NCBI GenBank assembly: GCA_021372945.1
Contig: JAJFTK010000117.1
Span: 1 to 64,000 of the forward strand
Origin: Planctomycetaceae bacterium
Lineage (GTDB): Bacteria > Planctomycetota > Phycisphaerae > Sedimentisphaerales > Anaerohalosphaeraceae
Length of the DNA stretch: 64,000 nucleotides
Direction of reading: 5' to 3'
A model generated the notes under the pieces. The model made no database searches. It was not told the origin of the DNA and worked only from the letters and a program-made list of their open reading frames with translations. Positions 8,676-16,581 of this stretch are shown in pieces. A program made the position numbers and the translations under genes. Position 1 is the first letter of the stretch. The number at the start of each line of letters is the position of its first letter.

Positions 8676-9275
8676 TTAATTATGCAATTCTTGTTGAGCA
8701 ATTTTGAGCATGTTTTCAATAATCTTGCCGCCGGCGGGGGTCAGGATGCTTTCAGGGTGGAACTGGACGGCGAAGACGGGCAGCGTTCTGTGTCGGACGG
8801 CCATGATGATGCCATCGAACGCGGCGGTCTTTTCAAGAGAGGCCGGCAGCGAGACGGGGCAGACGCACAGACTATGATAGCGGCCGGCCTGCATGGGGTT
8901 TTCCAGCCCCTCGAAGAGACCTTTGCCGTCATGGGTGATACGCGATGGTTTGCCGTGCATGACCTCGGGGGCGTGAATGATCTTGCCGCCGAAGCTTTGG
9001 ACAATGGCCTGAAGGCCGAGGCAGACGCCGAAGATAGGCAGGCGGTTGCGGAAGTGGTCGATCGCGGCAAGGGTCACGCCCGCCGAATCCGGGTTGCCCG
9101 GACCCGGGGAGATGACCAGGAGGTCCGGACGGTCACGGTCAGCGGCCTGCTGAAGGATAGTCAGCGGGATATCGGCGCGATAGACTAGCGTGTCGCAGTT
9201 GCGCTTTGCAAATTCATCCACGAGATTGTACGTGAACGAGTCGAAATTATCGATGAAGAGGACCTTGTGTTTCAT
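8676..9275 (-). CDS. trpG: Anthranilate synthase glutamine amidotransferase component
   Basis: 199 residues, a class I glutamine amidotransferase giving ammonia to TrpE. The triad is visible: Cys85 in FGVCLGLQA, His173 and Glu175 in QFHPESILT. The oxyanion loop is SPGPGNP at 57-62. The ATG at 9275 overlaps the trpE stop by 4 bp (ATGA), so the two subunits are translationally coupled, as expected for a complex. As elsewhere in the family it could also serve PabB; no pab gene is in the window. Confidence 0.96.
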   Translation of the reverse strand: MKHKVLFIDNFDSFTYNLVDEFAKRNCDTLVYRADIPLTILQQAADRDRPDLLVISPGPGNPDSAGVTLAAIDHFRNRLPIFGVCLGLQAIVQSFGGKIIHAPEVMHGKPSRITHDGKGLFEGLENPMQAGRYHSLCVCPVSLPASLEKTAAFDGIIMAVRHRTLPVFAVQFHPESILTPAGGKIIENMLKIAQQELHN

Positions 9276-11029
9276 GGGGTGTTCCTTTGAGAGGGGGCGG
9301 CGTTTTCCGTTGGGCAGCGCAGACTTGCTCCTTCGCTCTGCGAGCTATGGAGGACAGGCAAAGCCTGCGTTACATTAGGGCAGACGCGGGGGTCTGCCCC
9401 TACGGCTTGCGTTCCGTTGGCCAGGCGGATGGCGCGAAGGCATGAGCCGGCCTTGTGCTGGGTTTCATCGAATTCGGTTGCGGGCACGCTGTCGTGAACG
9501 ATGCCGGCGCCGGCGCGAATATAGGCGATGCCGTCTCGGACCTGAAGGCTGCGGATGGTGATGCAGCTATCGAACTGACCATCGACGGTGAGATACATGA
9601 CAGCGCCGCCGTAATAGCCGCGTTTGTTTCTTTCGAGGCGGCGGATGATCTTCATGGCCTCGATCTTGGGAGCGCCGGAGAGCGTGCCCATATTCATGGT
9701 GGCCAGGTACGCGCTTAGGGCATCGAGATCAGAGCGAAGGCGGCCCCTAACATTGCTGACCAGGTGCATGACCGACTCATAGCGTTCCGTAATGAGCATT
9801 TCAGTAACGATGCGTGTGCCCGGCTCGGAGACGCGGGCGATATCGTTGCGGGCCAGGTCAACGAGCATCATGTGCTCAGCGAGTTCTTTGCGATCAAGCT
9901 TGAGTTCGGCCTCATAGCGGATATCAGTGTCGGGGTCGATCTTACCGTCCTTTCGGCCGCGGGGCTTGGTTCCGGCAATGGGGCGGATCTCGACATAGCG
10001 CTCACGGGTACCGCTGACGCGGAGGTTGAGTTCCGGGCTTGCGCCGATTAGAACCGTATTCTGCGTATTCATGTAGAACATGTACGGTGACGGGTTGAGC
10101 GTGCGGAGCTTGCGATAGACGTCCAGCGGTTCGGCGGGGCAGGGCTCTGTGATCGTGCGGCTGAGGACGACCTGGAAGATATCGCCATTGATGATATGCT
10201 CCTTGGCCTTGAGCACCATCGATTCATAGTCCTGCTGCGGCGTATCCGTGCCGGAAACCGCGGGCGAATCGACGGACATACGGGCGAAGGCGCGGGATGC
10301 CTTTGCCGTTTCGAAATATTGGTCAAATGTCTGCTGCGCCTGGCGGCAGATGGCAGGGCGGTCGCCATTGGTAATGACAGCGTTGACGATCACGTAACCC
10401 TTGGACTGCTTGTGATCCATCAGGAAGATATTGTCCGCAAAATACAATTCGTAATCCGGGTTTTGCAGAATGTCTTCGCTGTTTGAGGGAAGTTTTTCGA
10501 ACTGGTCGATGAAGTCATAGCTGACGGCGCCGAGAAGCCCGCAGGTCACGCGGAAGGGCTTGCTGGCCAGTTCAAAAGCAAACGCCACTGCGCGGATGAC
10601 ATCCATCTGGTTGGGACTCTTAAGGCGGGCTCCTTCGTCCATAATTTGTTCGTTCGGCTGCAATTCGCCGGTAATTGCATCCTCGGCGAACGCAACTGAC
10701 TTGCAGAAGGAAAAACGCTTTTCGTGCTCGGCGAGAAAACCAAGCATCCGCGTGCCGGTGGCGTTAAGGGCCCGGATGGTGAAGCGATTGGCCCTGCCGC
10801 TCAGATAAAGCGCCGGATCGGCGGTACCGAAAGTCAGTTCGCCGGCATCGCCGGTCTTGAGGTAATCGCGCGATTCCAAAAGCAGCGAGTGTTTTTTTCG
10901 TCCGTAGTCACTGAGCCTGGAAAAGAATTCGACGGGGCATGTAAGATCGATCTCACGGACCATCGGGATGATCTGACCGGGCTTGGCTTGTTCTATTCGT
11001 TTTTCAAAATCATTCATTATTCTATCCAT
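9272..11029 (-). CDS. trpE: Anthranilate synthase component I
   Basis: 585 residues. Converts chorismate plus ammonia to anthranilate. SLLLESRDY (48-56) is the LLES tryptophan-binding motif, so feedback inhibition by Trp is likely. The chorismate-binding domain shows QVVLSRT, PSPYMFYMN, IRPIAGTKPRG, LVDLARND, GTLSGAPKIEAM, GGAVMYLTVDG and RAGAGIVHDSVP. The core ends near residue 535; the last ~45 residues are translated from palindromic repeat DNA (9355-9399) and resemble no TrpE sequence. The ATG at 11017 (four codons in) is an alternative start. First structural gene of the operon, 78 bp after the leader peptide stop. Confidence 0.96.
   Translation of the reverse strand: MDRIMNDFEKRIEQAKPGQIIPMVREIDLTCPVEFFSRLSDYGRKKHSLLLESRDYLKTGDAGELTFGTADPALYLSGRANRFTIRALNATGTRMLGFLAEHEKRFSFCKSVAFAEDAITGELQPNEQIMDEGARLKSPNQMDVIRAVAFAFELASKPFRVTCGLLGAVSYDFIDQFEKLPSNSEDILQNPDYELYFADNIFLMDHKQSKGYVIVNAVITNGDRPAICRQAQQTFDQYFETAKASRAFARMSVDSPAVSGTDTPQQDYESMVLKAKEHIINGDIFQVVLSRTITEPCPAEPLDVYRKLRTLNPSPYMFYMNTQNTVLIGASPELNLRVSGTRERYVEIRPIAGTKPRGRKDGKIDPDTDIRYEAELKLDRKELAEHMMLVDLARNDIARVSEPGTRIVTEMLITERYESVMHLVSNVRGRLRSDLDALSAYLATMNMGTLSGAPKIEAMKIIRRLERNKRGYYGGAVMYLTVDGQFDSCITIRSLQVRDGIAYIRAGAGIVHDSVPATEFDETQHKAGSCLRAIRLANGTQAVGADPRVCPNVTQALPVLHSSQSEGASLRCPTENAAPSQRNTP
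9355..9367. repeat. Palindrome CAGGC-AAA-GCCTG inside the trpE 3' end
   Basis: Small hairpin followed by CGTTACATTA, the same tail as at 5558-5586. Lies within the reading frame of the trpE C-terminal extension. Confidence 0.5.
9378..9399. repeat. Palindrome GGGCAGAC-gcgggg-GTCTGCCC inside the trpE 3' end
   Basis: Perfect 8-bp inverted repeat with a 6-nt loop, followed by CCTAC. It is translated as part of the TrpE tail (GADPRVCP region). A degenerate copy is at 7581-7602. Confidence 0.65.
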
Positions 11030-11107
11030 GCAAAGTGAGTTATTTGAAAAGGCATTCAGCTTTTGAGGGAGAAGAGTGAGAACAGGGAATTTGCCACCTG
11101 CCGGAAT

Positions 11108-11137
11108 TTATTCGACAAGCCACCACCAGAAGAACAT
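11108..11137 (-). CDS. trpL: trp operon leader peptide MFFWWWLVE
   Basis: Nine codons and a TAA between the trp promoter and trpE: ATG TTC TTC TGG TGG TGG CTT GTC GAA. Three consecutive Trp codons in a short reading frame directly downstream of the promoter are the hallmark of a leader peptide that senses charged tRNA-Trp. The predicted transcript start (~11159) is ~22 nt upstream. No good Shine-Dalgarno is visible. In the 78 nt to trpE I find only weak pairings (AAAAG...CTTTT around 11042-11060, and GGCA...TGCC), no GC-rich terminator with a U run. So either attenuation uses a non-classical structure or Rho, or the peptide acts through translation coupling. Too short for normal gene calling. 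Confidence 0.8.
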   Translation of the reverse strand: MFFWWWLVE

Positions 11138-11146
11138 AGATCGCGT

Positions 11147-11164
11147 GTTACTATGCATAGAAAC
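11147..11164. promoter_or_regulatory. Putative TrpR operator of the trp operon
   Basis: Minus-strand sequence GTTTCTATGCATAGTAAC, an 18-bp near-perfect dyad centred on CTATGCATAG. It begins 1 bp after the -10 box of the trpE promoter, so it covers the transcription start. The trpR promoter carries a 14/18 match at the equivalent place (59816-59833). The link to TrpR is inferred from these two positions. Confidence 0.75.
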
Positions 11165-11165
11165 G

Positions 11166-11194
11166 ACTATAAAGAGTTCGGCAGAGTCTGTCAA
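11166..11194 (-). promoter_or_regulatory. Promoter of the trp operon
   Basis: TTGACA (11194-11189), 17-bp spacer, TATAGT (11171-11166) on the minus strand. Near-consensus sigma-70-type promoter with predicted start around 11159, immediately followed by the putative TrpR operator and then trpL. Confidence 0.85.
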
Positions 11195-11282
11195 TAGAAA
11201 TAAAAAAATATTTTTCAGGCCCGAGAAAATCTGCAAAGAGGATGCCGCAAGGCTAATTTTGTGCAGGCGGCAGGATGAAAAC

Positions 11283-11344
11283 GCGCAAAACCCTATTCGA
11301 AAGCCATTTAAGGCCATACACAGAGGCGTATTGGATGATATAAT
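11283..11344 (+). promoter_or_regulatory. Possible activated promoter of the first pectate lyase
   Basis: A TATAAT at 11339-11344 has only a poor -35 (CATACA, 11315-11320, 18-bp spacer). A GCGCAAAAC element begins at 11283, exactly 32 bp before that -35, the same offset as the second GCGC repeat before the two DNRLRE genes. The partner repeat 22 bp upstream is poorly conserved (GTGCAGGCG at 11261). Plausible regulon member, not firm. Confidence 0.4.
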
Positions 11345-11423
11345 CAAAGTTTCTAAGAACGACCGGACGGCCCGTTCGGACGCGGAGAAGACGGAACGAG
11401 GTTTAAAACTGTGGGAGATGACA

Positions 11424-12365
11424 ATGCGTAAGCTGATCGTAACGGCTACGGTCATAGCGGCAATGACGGGGGTTGTTTATGGCGCGGACGGATTTGCCGA
11501 AAAGACACTCGGCGGCCAGGGGGGCAAGACTGTTAGTATCGCGGCAGATGCTGCGGCGTTCAAGCGGGCGGTAGAGGCGGCAGAAACGTCTATTGTCCAG
11601 GTGTCGGGAACGGTTGATTTGAGCGGGGTAGGCGGAACTGTTGACATTGCCTCGAATAAGACGATCCAGGGGACCGGAGACAAGCCGACCATTATCGGAG
11701 AACTCGGATTTGCCAGGGGGGCATCCAATATCATCATCGAAGGACTGAATATCACGAATCCCAATGGCCTGGGCGAAGGCGATGGGCTGAATGTGAAGGA
11801 ACAGGTTACGAATCTGTTCGTCGGCAAATGCAGTATTTACGATTGTAGTGACGGCTGCTTTGATATCACACGGGCGTCGGACAACATCACCGTATCGTGG
11901 TGCAAGTTCTACTTCAGCCAGGCCAAACCGCAGAATAACCGCGTGTCGCTGATCGGCGGCAGCGACGATGCGACGGCAGACGAGGGCGAGTTCCACGTAA
12001 CGATGCATCATAACTGGTTTGGGCCCAACTGCTGGCAGCGAATCCCGTCAGTGCGCTTCGGACGCGTGCATCTTTACAACAATCTTTGGGATTGCGCGGG
12101 CAATTCATACTGCATCTGGTCGCGGATCAAGGCGGAGTGCCTGGTGGAGAATAACGTGTTTAAGGGCGTAAAGGCCCCGTACCGGGTTCAGGCTGACACA
12201 GCGGCGCCCAAGGGTAAGCTTTGCCTGCGCGGGAACGTGTTCGATAATTGCACCGGAAACACGGTTGAAACACAGGACGAGGTATTTAAGCCGGCTTATG
12301 AGTACAAGCTGGATGACGCGGCCGGCGTCGCGGCGGCAGTACAGGCCCAAGCGGGGGCGAAATAA
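11424..12365 (+). CDS. Secreted pectate lyase, polysaccharide lyase family 1
   Basis: 313 residues from the ATG at 11424 (GGGAG 6 nt upstream). Upstream in-frame codons back to 11076 read through promoter DNA and are not coding. Signal peptide 1-21 (AAMTGVVYGA). A right-handed beta-helix lyase cleaving polygalacturonate by Ca-dependent beta-elimination. EGDGLNV (Asp120) and CSDGCFDI (Asp143, Asp147) fit the calcium site. QRIPSVRFGRVHLYNN at 205-220 is the PL1 signature with the catalytic Arg. FHVTMHHNWF precedes it. No accessory domain. The next pectate lyase follows after 33 bp, so the two are probably co-transcribed. Confidence 0.93.
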   Translation: MRKLIVTATVIAAMTGVVYGADGFAEKTLGGQGGKTVSIAADAAAFKRAVEAAETSIVQVSGTVDLSGVGGTVDIASNKTIQGTGDKPTIIGELGFARGASNIIIEGLNITNPNGLGEGDGLNVKEQVTNLFVGKCSIYDCSDGCFDITRASDNITVSWCKFYFSQAKPQNNRVSLIGGSDDATADEGEFHVTMHHNWFGPNCWQRIPSVRFGRVHLYNNLWDCAGNSYCIWSRIKAECLVENNVFKGVKAPYRVQADTAAPKGKLCLRGNVFDNCTGNTVETQDEVFKPAYEYKLDDAAGVAAAVQAQAGAK

Positions 12366-12398
12366 AACGTCATACTGACATTCTACTGAGAGGGTGAC

Positions 12399-14309
12399 AT
12401 GAATTACACCAAGGTGTACATCAGTATCGGGCTGTTTGCGGTTCTCTCTTGTTTTTGCGCGATTGCCCATGGGGCTGACGGCTGGGCCAGCGAGAACGGC
12501 GGGACAACCGGCGGCGCGGGCGGCACAGTCGTCACGGTCGATAACGCGACGGACCTTATTTACTACACAGAGAAGACCAAGCAAGCCCCCTACATCATTT
12601 ATGTGAGCGGCCATATCGATCTGGGCGGTTTGAACATTCGCGTTCGCGGCAACAAGAGCGTCATCGGCCTGCCGGGGTCGCGTATCACCGGCAACTTGAA
12701 ATGCTATACAAGCATAGAAAGCAACAACATCTTTCGTTATCTGGACATGGACAACAAGAATAAAGTCGGAGATGGGGACTGCATCACCATTGACGGCGTC
12801 ACGAACATCTGGATCGACCACTGCACGTTCACCGACGCAGGCGACGGCGCGGTCGATATCAAGAACGGGGCGGATTATGTGACTGTTTCGTGGTGCAAAT
12901 TCCAGTATCCGTCCAGCACCGAACACACTTTCTGCAATCTGATCGGACATTCCGATGACAATGCTGACAAGGATATGGGGCGTCTGCGGGTCACGTTCCA
13001 CCATAACTGGTATTCGACCCTGTGTCATGAACGCATGCCTTCGGTACGTTTTGGAAAGGCTCATATCTATAATACTTATTTCGACTGTCCGGGCAATCGC
13101 TACTGCATCCGTACCCGTTTGTACGCACAGTGTCTTGTGGAAAACAACTATTTCAAAGACGTTCAGAATCCGTGGGAACGCTATACCACTACGGTGGGAG
13201 ATGACCCGGGCTTGCTTTACGCAAGCGGTAACATTCTTGACAATGTAACATGGTATATTGGCGATGATAGCCAATCGTCGCTTATCGACGGCACGGATAC
13301 GGTTTTTACACCGCCGTATGCCTACACGCCGGATGACGCGGCGCGGGTTCCGGCGATCGTGCAGTGGGGCGCGGGAGCAGACGGACGGGACGGCTATCCG
13401 CCGCACTGGATGTTCGGAACGTATGGCGATTTCGACTATAGCGGGCTGGTCGATATGAAGGATTTCGCGACGTTCGCGGGGTATTGGCTGGCGGCCAGCG
13501 GGATCGCAGACGCAGACTACACCGCCGATGGGATCGTTGACAGCAGCGAACTTGAGCTGTTTGCGGCCAACTGGATGCAGCTGCCGGAAGATGTGACGGC
13601 ACCGGCCGCGCCCGCCGGCCTGTCGGCTTTGGCGGGTGACGGATCAATCACCCTCGACTGGGCCGACAACGGCGAGCAAGACCTGGACGGATACAATATT
13701 TACCGCTCCACCACTCATGGAACAGGTTATGCAAAACTGAACAGCAGTCCGCTGAGCGCATCGAATTATAGTGATAATGCGGTGACAAACGGGACCGCCT
13801 ATTACTATGCGGTTACGGCTATTGACACATCCGGCAATGAGTCGGCCTTCTCCACCGAGGTATCGGGGATTCCGATGGAGTCGGGAACGCTGATCATCCA
13901 GGAGACAGCCGCGGGATACTGCGGAATTGATGGAATTGTGGATACTTCAGGCGAACATGCCGGATATACGGGGATCGGTTATTTGGATACGACCAACGCG
14001 ATCGGAAGCGGGATCAACTGGTCGGTCAATGCCGGAGCGGGCGGTTCTTATATGCTGCTCTGGCGTTTCGCCAACGGGTCAACGTCGGCGCGGCCCGCAA
14101 GCGTGCTGGTCAATGGGATTCAAGCCATCGCATCGGTCAACTTCCCGACGACAGGAGCCTGGGCGAACTGGACGACGGTTTCGGCGGAGGTCACGCTTCC
14201 GGCAGGGGTCTCGAGCATTCGACTTGAGGCGACAACCAGCGGAGGCTGTGCCAATATCGATTACTTCCAGATGTCAGGCGCTTCGCCGGAAGCGGCAGCC
14301 TGCCAATAG
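12399..14309 (+). CDS. Multidomain pectate lyase: PL1, dockerin-like, fibronectin III and CBM-like domains
   Basis: 636 residues. Signal peptide 1-25. PL1 lyase ~27-330 with WIDHCTF (138-144), DAGDGAVDI, TFHHNWYS and ERMPSVRFGKAHIYN (211-225, catalytic Arg). A dockerin-like pair of EF-hand-type loops at ~341-393 (GDFDYSGLVDMKDFATFAGYW; YTADGIVDSSELELFAANW). A fibronectin type III domain at ~400-493 (APAAPAGLSA, YNIYRSTT, YYYAVTAIDTSGN). A C-terminal beta-sandwich at ~495-630 resembling CBM6/35-type modules (GSGINWSVNAGAGGSYMLLWRFAN; LPAGVSSIRLEATTSGGCANIDYFQM). 33 bp after the previous lyase. Likely acts outside the cell on pectin. No cohesin is present in the window. Confidence 0.92.
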   Translation: MNYTKVYISIGLFAVLSCFCAIAHGADGWASENGGTTGGAGGTVVTVDNATDLIYYTEKTKQAPYIIYVSGHIDLGGLNIRVRGNKSVIGLPGSRITGNLKCYTSIESNNIFRYLDMDNKNKVGDGDCITIDGVTNIWIDHCTFTDAGDGAVDIKNGADYVTVSWCKFQYPSSTEHTFCNLIGHSDDNADKDMGRLRVTFHHNWYSTLCHERMPSVRFGKAHIYNTYFDCPGNRYCIRTRLYAQCLVENNYFKDVQNPWERYTTTVGDDPGLLYASGNILDNVTWYIGDDSQSSLIDGTDTVFTPPYAYTPDDAARVPAIVQWGAGADGRDGYPPHWMFGTYGDFDYSGLVDMKDFATFAGYWLAASGIADADYTADGIVDSSELELFAANWMQLPEDVTAPAAPAGLSALAGDGSITLDWADNGEQDLDGYNIYRSTTHGTGYAKLNSSPLSASNYSDNAVTNGTAYYYAVTAIDTSGNESAFSTEVSGIPMESGTLIIQETAAGYCGIDGIVDTSGEHAGYTGIGYLDTTNAIGSGINWSVNAGAGGSYMLLWRFANGSTSARPASVLVNGIQAIASVNFPTTGAWANWTTVSAEVTLPAGVSSIRLEATTSGGCANIDYFQMSGASPEAAACQ

Positions 14310-14331
14310 ATCGAAGATCGAAATAATATAC

Positions 14332-14343
14332 GGGCAAGATGCC
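14332..14343. repeat. Partial copy of the GGGCAAGATGCC element
   Basis: GGGCAAGATGCC followed by TTGTTGCTTACG, 7 bp before the stop codon of the symporter gene on the minus strand, in the 41-bp gap between convergent genes. Same core as the perfect palindrome at 7615-7633. Confidence 0.5.
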
Positions 14344-14350
14344 TTGTTGC

Positions 14351-16462
14351 TTACGCGATCCAGCGGATCAAACTCCAGAAGAGGAATATGATGCCCGCCG
14401 TGGTAGCGGTGCTGACCAAAAACCCGGCCGCATCCGTCTTGGTCCATTTACAGAATTCCCAGTTAGAATGCGGGAAAAGCTTCGTATGATCGAAACGGTG
14501 CGGATCGGCGTAGCTTTTGTTCAGTTCCGCCAGATCTTGCTGAGGATCGGCCTTCACCGGCGTTTTCATCTTCACATAGAACCTGGCGATACTCTGCTGA
14601 AGCCCTGAATCATGCGTGCACCAGCTAACAGGGATCAGGATGAGAAATGGAAGGATGGAAACGACCAGGTAGCGGTACGCCAGCAAGGCCGAAGGCGACG
14701 CGGATCTGAGGTCAATGCCAATAAGGTCCGCCAGGATCATCTCTGTGTTGAGTCGGCCGATGCCCATCATGGGCGATTGCGGGTCAGTTGGATCGCGGCG
14801 AGCTACCGCATCGTAGTAGATGGCCGTGGGAGGTACGATCATTGCGCGGTTGATCCGCTGACGTTCATCTTGCGCTCGCCCATAGCGAACATCTTCTTCG
14901 GTTGCCAGAGTAAACCCTTCGATGGTCTGTTGGGAGGTCTGCCGCGTAAGCCACGGAGAATACCGCACGCTGTCCACCAGAGGCAATGTGTGCGGCAGAA
15001 TGGCAAACAGAATTGAACAAAAGATGACTTGCGTATAGACAGCCTTTAGCGTCAGGCGTTTCCAGAAAAGCAGCAGCAGCACCGGCGCCCCAAAGATGAC
15101 ATTCAGCGAGGGCAGGGCCTTGACCAGATGGATGATGCTCGTGTTGGTGACCGAGACCAGGATGCCCAGCAGAAGAAAAAGAACGATCGCGGCGCGCGAG
15201 ACATTGATATAGTGTCTCTGGGAGCGGTCGGGGACGAAGGGCTTATAAAGATGGCGAACGAACAAACCGGACAGATAGACGCAAACGGCATCGAGCGTTG
15301 ACATGTTGGCGGCCAGGATCCCGGCGATCATGATGCCGCGAAGGCCCGGGCCCAGGAGCCTGTCGCTGAGCACTCCCCAGGCCATATCCGGGTCAGAGAT
15401 GCTGTGTCTGTAGAGAGCATAGGCAAATAGGCCGCATAATGCCCAGACGATGGTCAGGACCCTTTTTGTATAAGCGCCGCCAATACTGGCGATCTGCGCG
15501 GTCAACTCGTCCCTGGCCGAGCCATTCATGGTCATGTTGCCCTGATGACCGGTAATGCCGATGATCGTGACCAGGGCCAGCGCGGCGATGGAATTGAGGG
15601 CGAATTCATTGCTGCCGGAACCGAAAACCGCGAGCATGTAACCGGGGATGGCGGCGGAAAACTGGGACCAGCCGCCCAGTTTTGTCAGAGCCAGCGGGAT
15701 CAAGATGAAGGAGAAAGCAATAATGAGAATTCCCTGCAGCATGTCAGTAACGGCAGCAGCCTTTAGGCCGCCAAGAACCACGTACGTGCCAACAAAAACG
15801 GTGTACAACAGGTAAAACCAAAAGGGTTTGGTATAGGACACAAACGCGCTGATGCGATCGGTCTTGTACAGGCTTTCGAGCCTTGCGTACGCAGCCGCCT
15901 GCTGCGGGTCCAAAAGCCCGGCACGGTACTCGTTATCAAGACGTACGAATTCTCTGTACTCGGCCATCATGGCGATCTCGGCAGGGCTGCATTTTTCAAT
16001 TGGCTTAATCGTCATCGCCTGAAACGTCCGCAACGACGCTTTGTATCCGATGCCGATAATCAGGATGCTCAGCCAGATGCCGGTCAGGGCATAGATAGAC
16101 GGCAGAAGACGGCTCTTGAATCGTTCCTGGAACAATTCGGCCATCGTGACCAGGCGAACGCGTCTGAACCAGCCGGCCATAAACCAATAGTAGGGGCCCG
16201 TGAAGACGTGACTGAGCAGGAGCCAGACGCCGCCAAGCCCTTTATTGAAGGTGAAACTGGCGGTACGCACCGCTGTGTTGGCATCGATGAGGGTGCCCAT
16301 GTTAAGAAAGTACTGAAAGAACTTATTGAGAGAGCGGCCGGCAATGAAGAAATCTTCTTCGGAACTGATCTTTACAGACATTCTTTTACCTATGTAGGTA
16401 ATGGCCGCCAGGTAGGCGACCAGAATAAGAATGTCCAAAGGATGTAAACCAAACAGATCCAT
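14351..16462 (-). CDS. Sodium:solute symporter family transporter
   Basis: 703 residues from the ATG at 16462 (AAAGAGA upstream); a GTG at 16477 is an alternative without a ribosome site. SSS-family inner-membrane protein with many hydrophobic segments (roughly 13-15). HPLDILILVAYLAAITYIGKRM is TM1, followed by SSEEDFFIAGRSLNKFFQ, a family hallmark. A long hydrophilic loop lies near 165-215 and another near 500-560 (RAQDERQRINRAM). The setting among pectinases makes uptake of galacturonate or an oligogalacturonide product the best guess; the sequence does not fix the substrate. It lies 119 bp downstream of the AraC-type regulator gene and has its own promoter (16512-16539). Confidence 0.88.
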   Translation of the reverse strand: MDLFGLHPLDILILVAYLAAITYIGKRMSVKISSEEDFFIAGRSLNKFFQYFLNMGTLIDANTAVRTASFTFNKGLGGVWLLLSHVFTGPYYWFMAGWFRRVRLVTMAELFQERFKSRLLPSIYALTGIWLSILIIGIGYKASLRTFQAMTIKPIEKCSPAEIAMMAEYREFVRLDNEYRAGLLDPQQAAAYARLESLYKTDRISAFVSYTKPFWFYLLYTVFVGTYVVLGGLKAAAVTDMLQGILIIAFSFILIPLALTKLGGWSQFSAAIPGYMLAVFGSGSNEFALNSIAALALVTIIGITGHQGNMTMNGSARDELTAQIASIGGAYTKRVLTIVWALCGLFAYALYRHSISDPDMAWGVLSDRLLGPGLRGIMIAGILAANMSTLDAVCVYLSGLFVRHLYKPFVPDRSQRHYINVSRAAIVLFLLLGILVSVTNTSIIHLVKALPSLNVIFGAPVLLLLFWKRLTLKAVYTQVIFCSILFAILPHTLPLVDSVRYSPWLTRQTSQQTIEGFTLATEEDVRYGRAQDERQRINRAMIVPPTAIYYDAVARRDPTDPQSPMMGIGRLNTEMILADLIGIDLRSASPSALLAYRYLVVSILPFLILIPVSWCTHDSGLQQSIARFYVKMKTPVKADPQQDLAELNKSYADPHRFDHTKLFPHSNWEFCKWTKTDAAGFLVSTATTAGIIFLFWSLIRWIA

Positions 16463-16511
16463 CGATTTCTCTTTCACAGGGTGGATCGTCGAAATAGTTC
16501 ACGTTATGAGA

Positions 16512-16539
16512 AATATATCACGAAATACGCGGAGGTCAA
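16512..16539 (-). promoter_or_regulatory. Promoter of the symporter gene
   Basis: TTGACC (16539-16534), 16-bp spacer, TATATT (16517-16512) on the minus strand, ~50 bp before the start at 16462. A GCGC-aaatcc-GCGC dyad lies upstream at ~16557-16570. Confidence 0.65.
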
Positions 16540-16581
16540 AGAAAAAAGTAAGCAACGCGCAAATCCGCGCGGGCAGACAGA

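Noticed and set aside
11041..11107. Classical attenuator between trpL and trpE
   Set aside because: Only AU-rich or short pairings were found, with no U run after a stable stem, so I do not annotate a terminator.
11076..11423. N-terminal extension of the first pectate lyase
   Set aside because: Reads through the trp and pectate lyase promoter region; the signal peptide and ribosome site place the start at 11424.
16557..16570. GCGC-containing element before the symporter as another member of the 22-bp repeat regulon
   Set aside because: It is a single inverted GCGC pair without the 22-bp direct repeat or the 32-bp offset.
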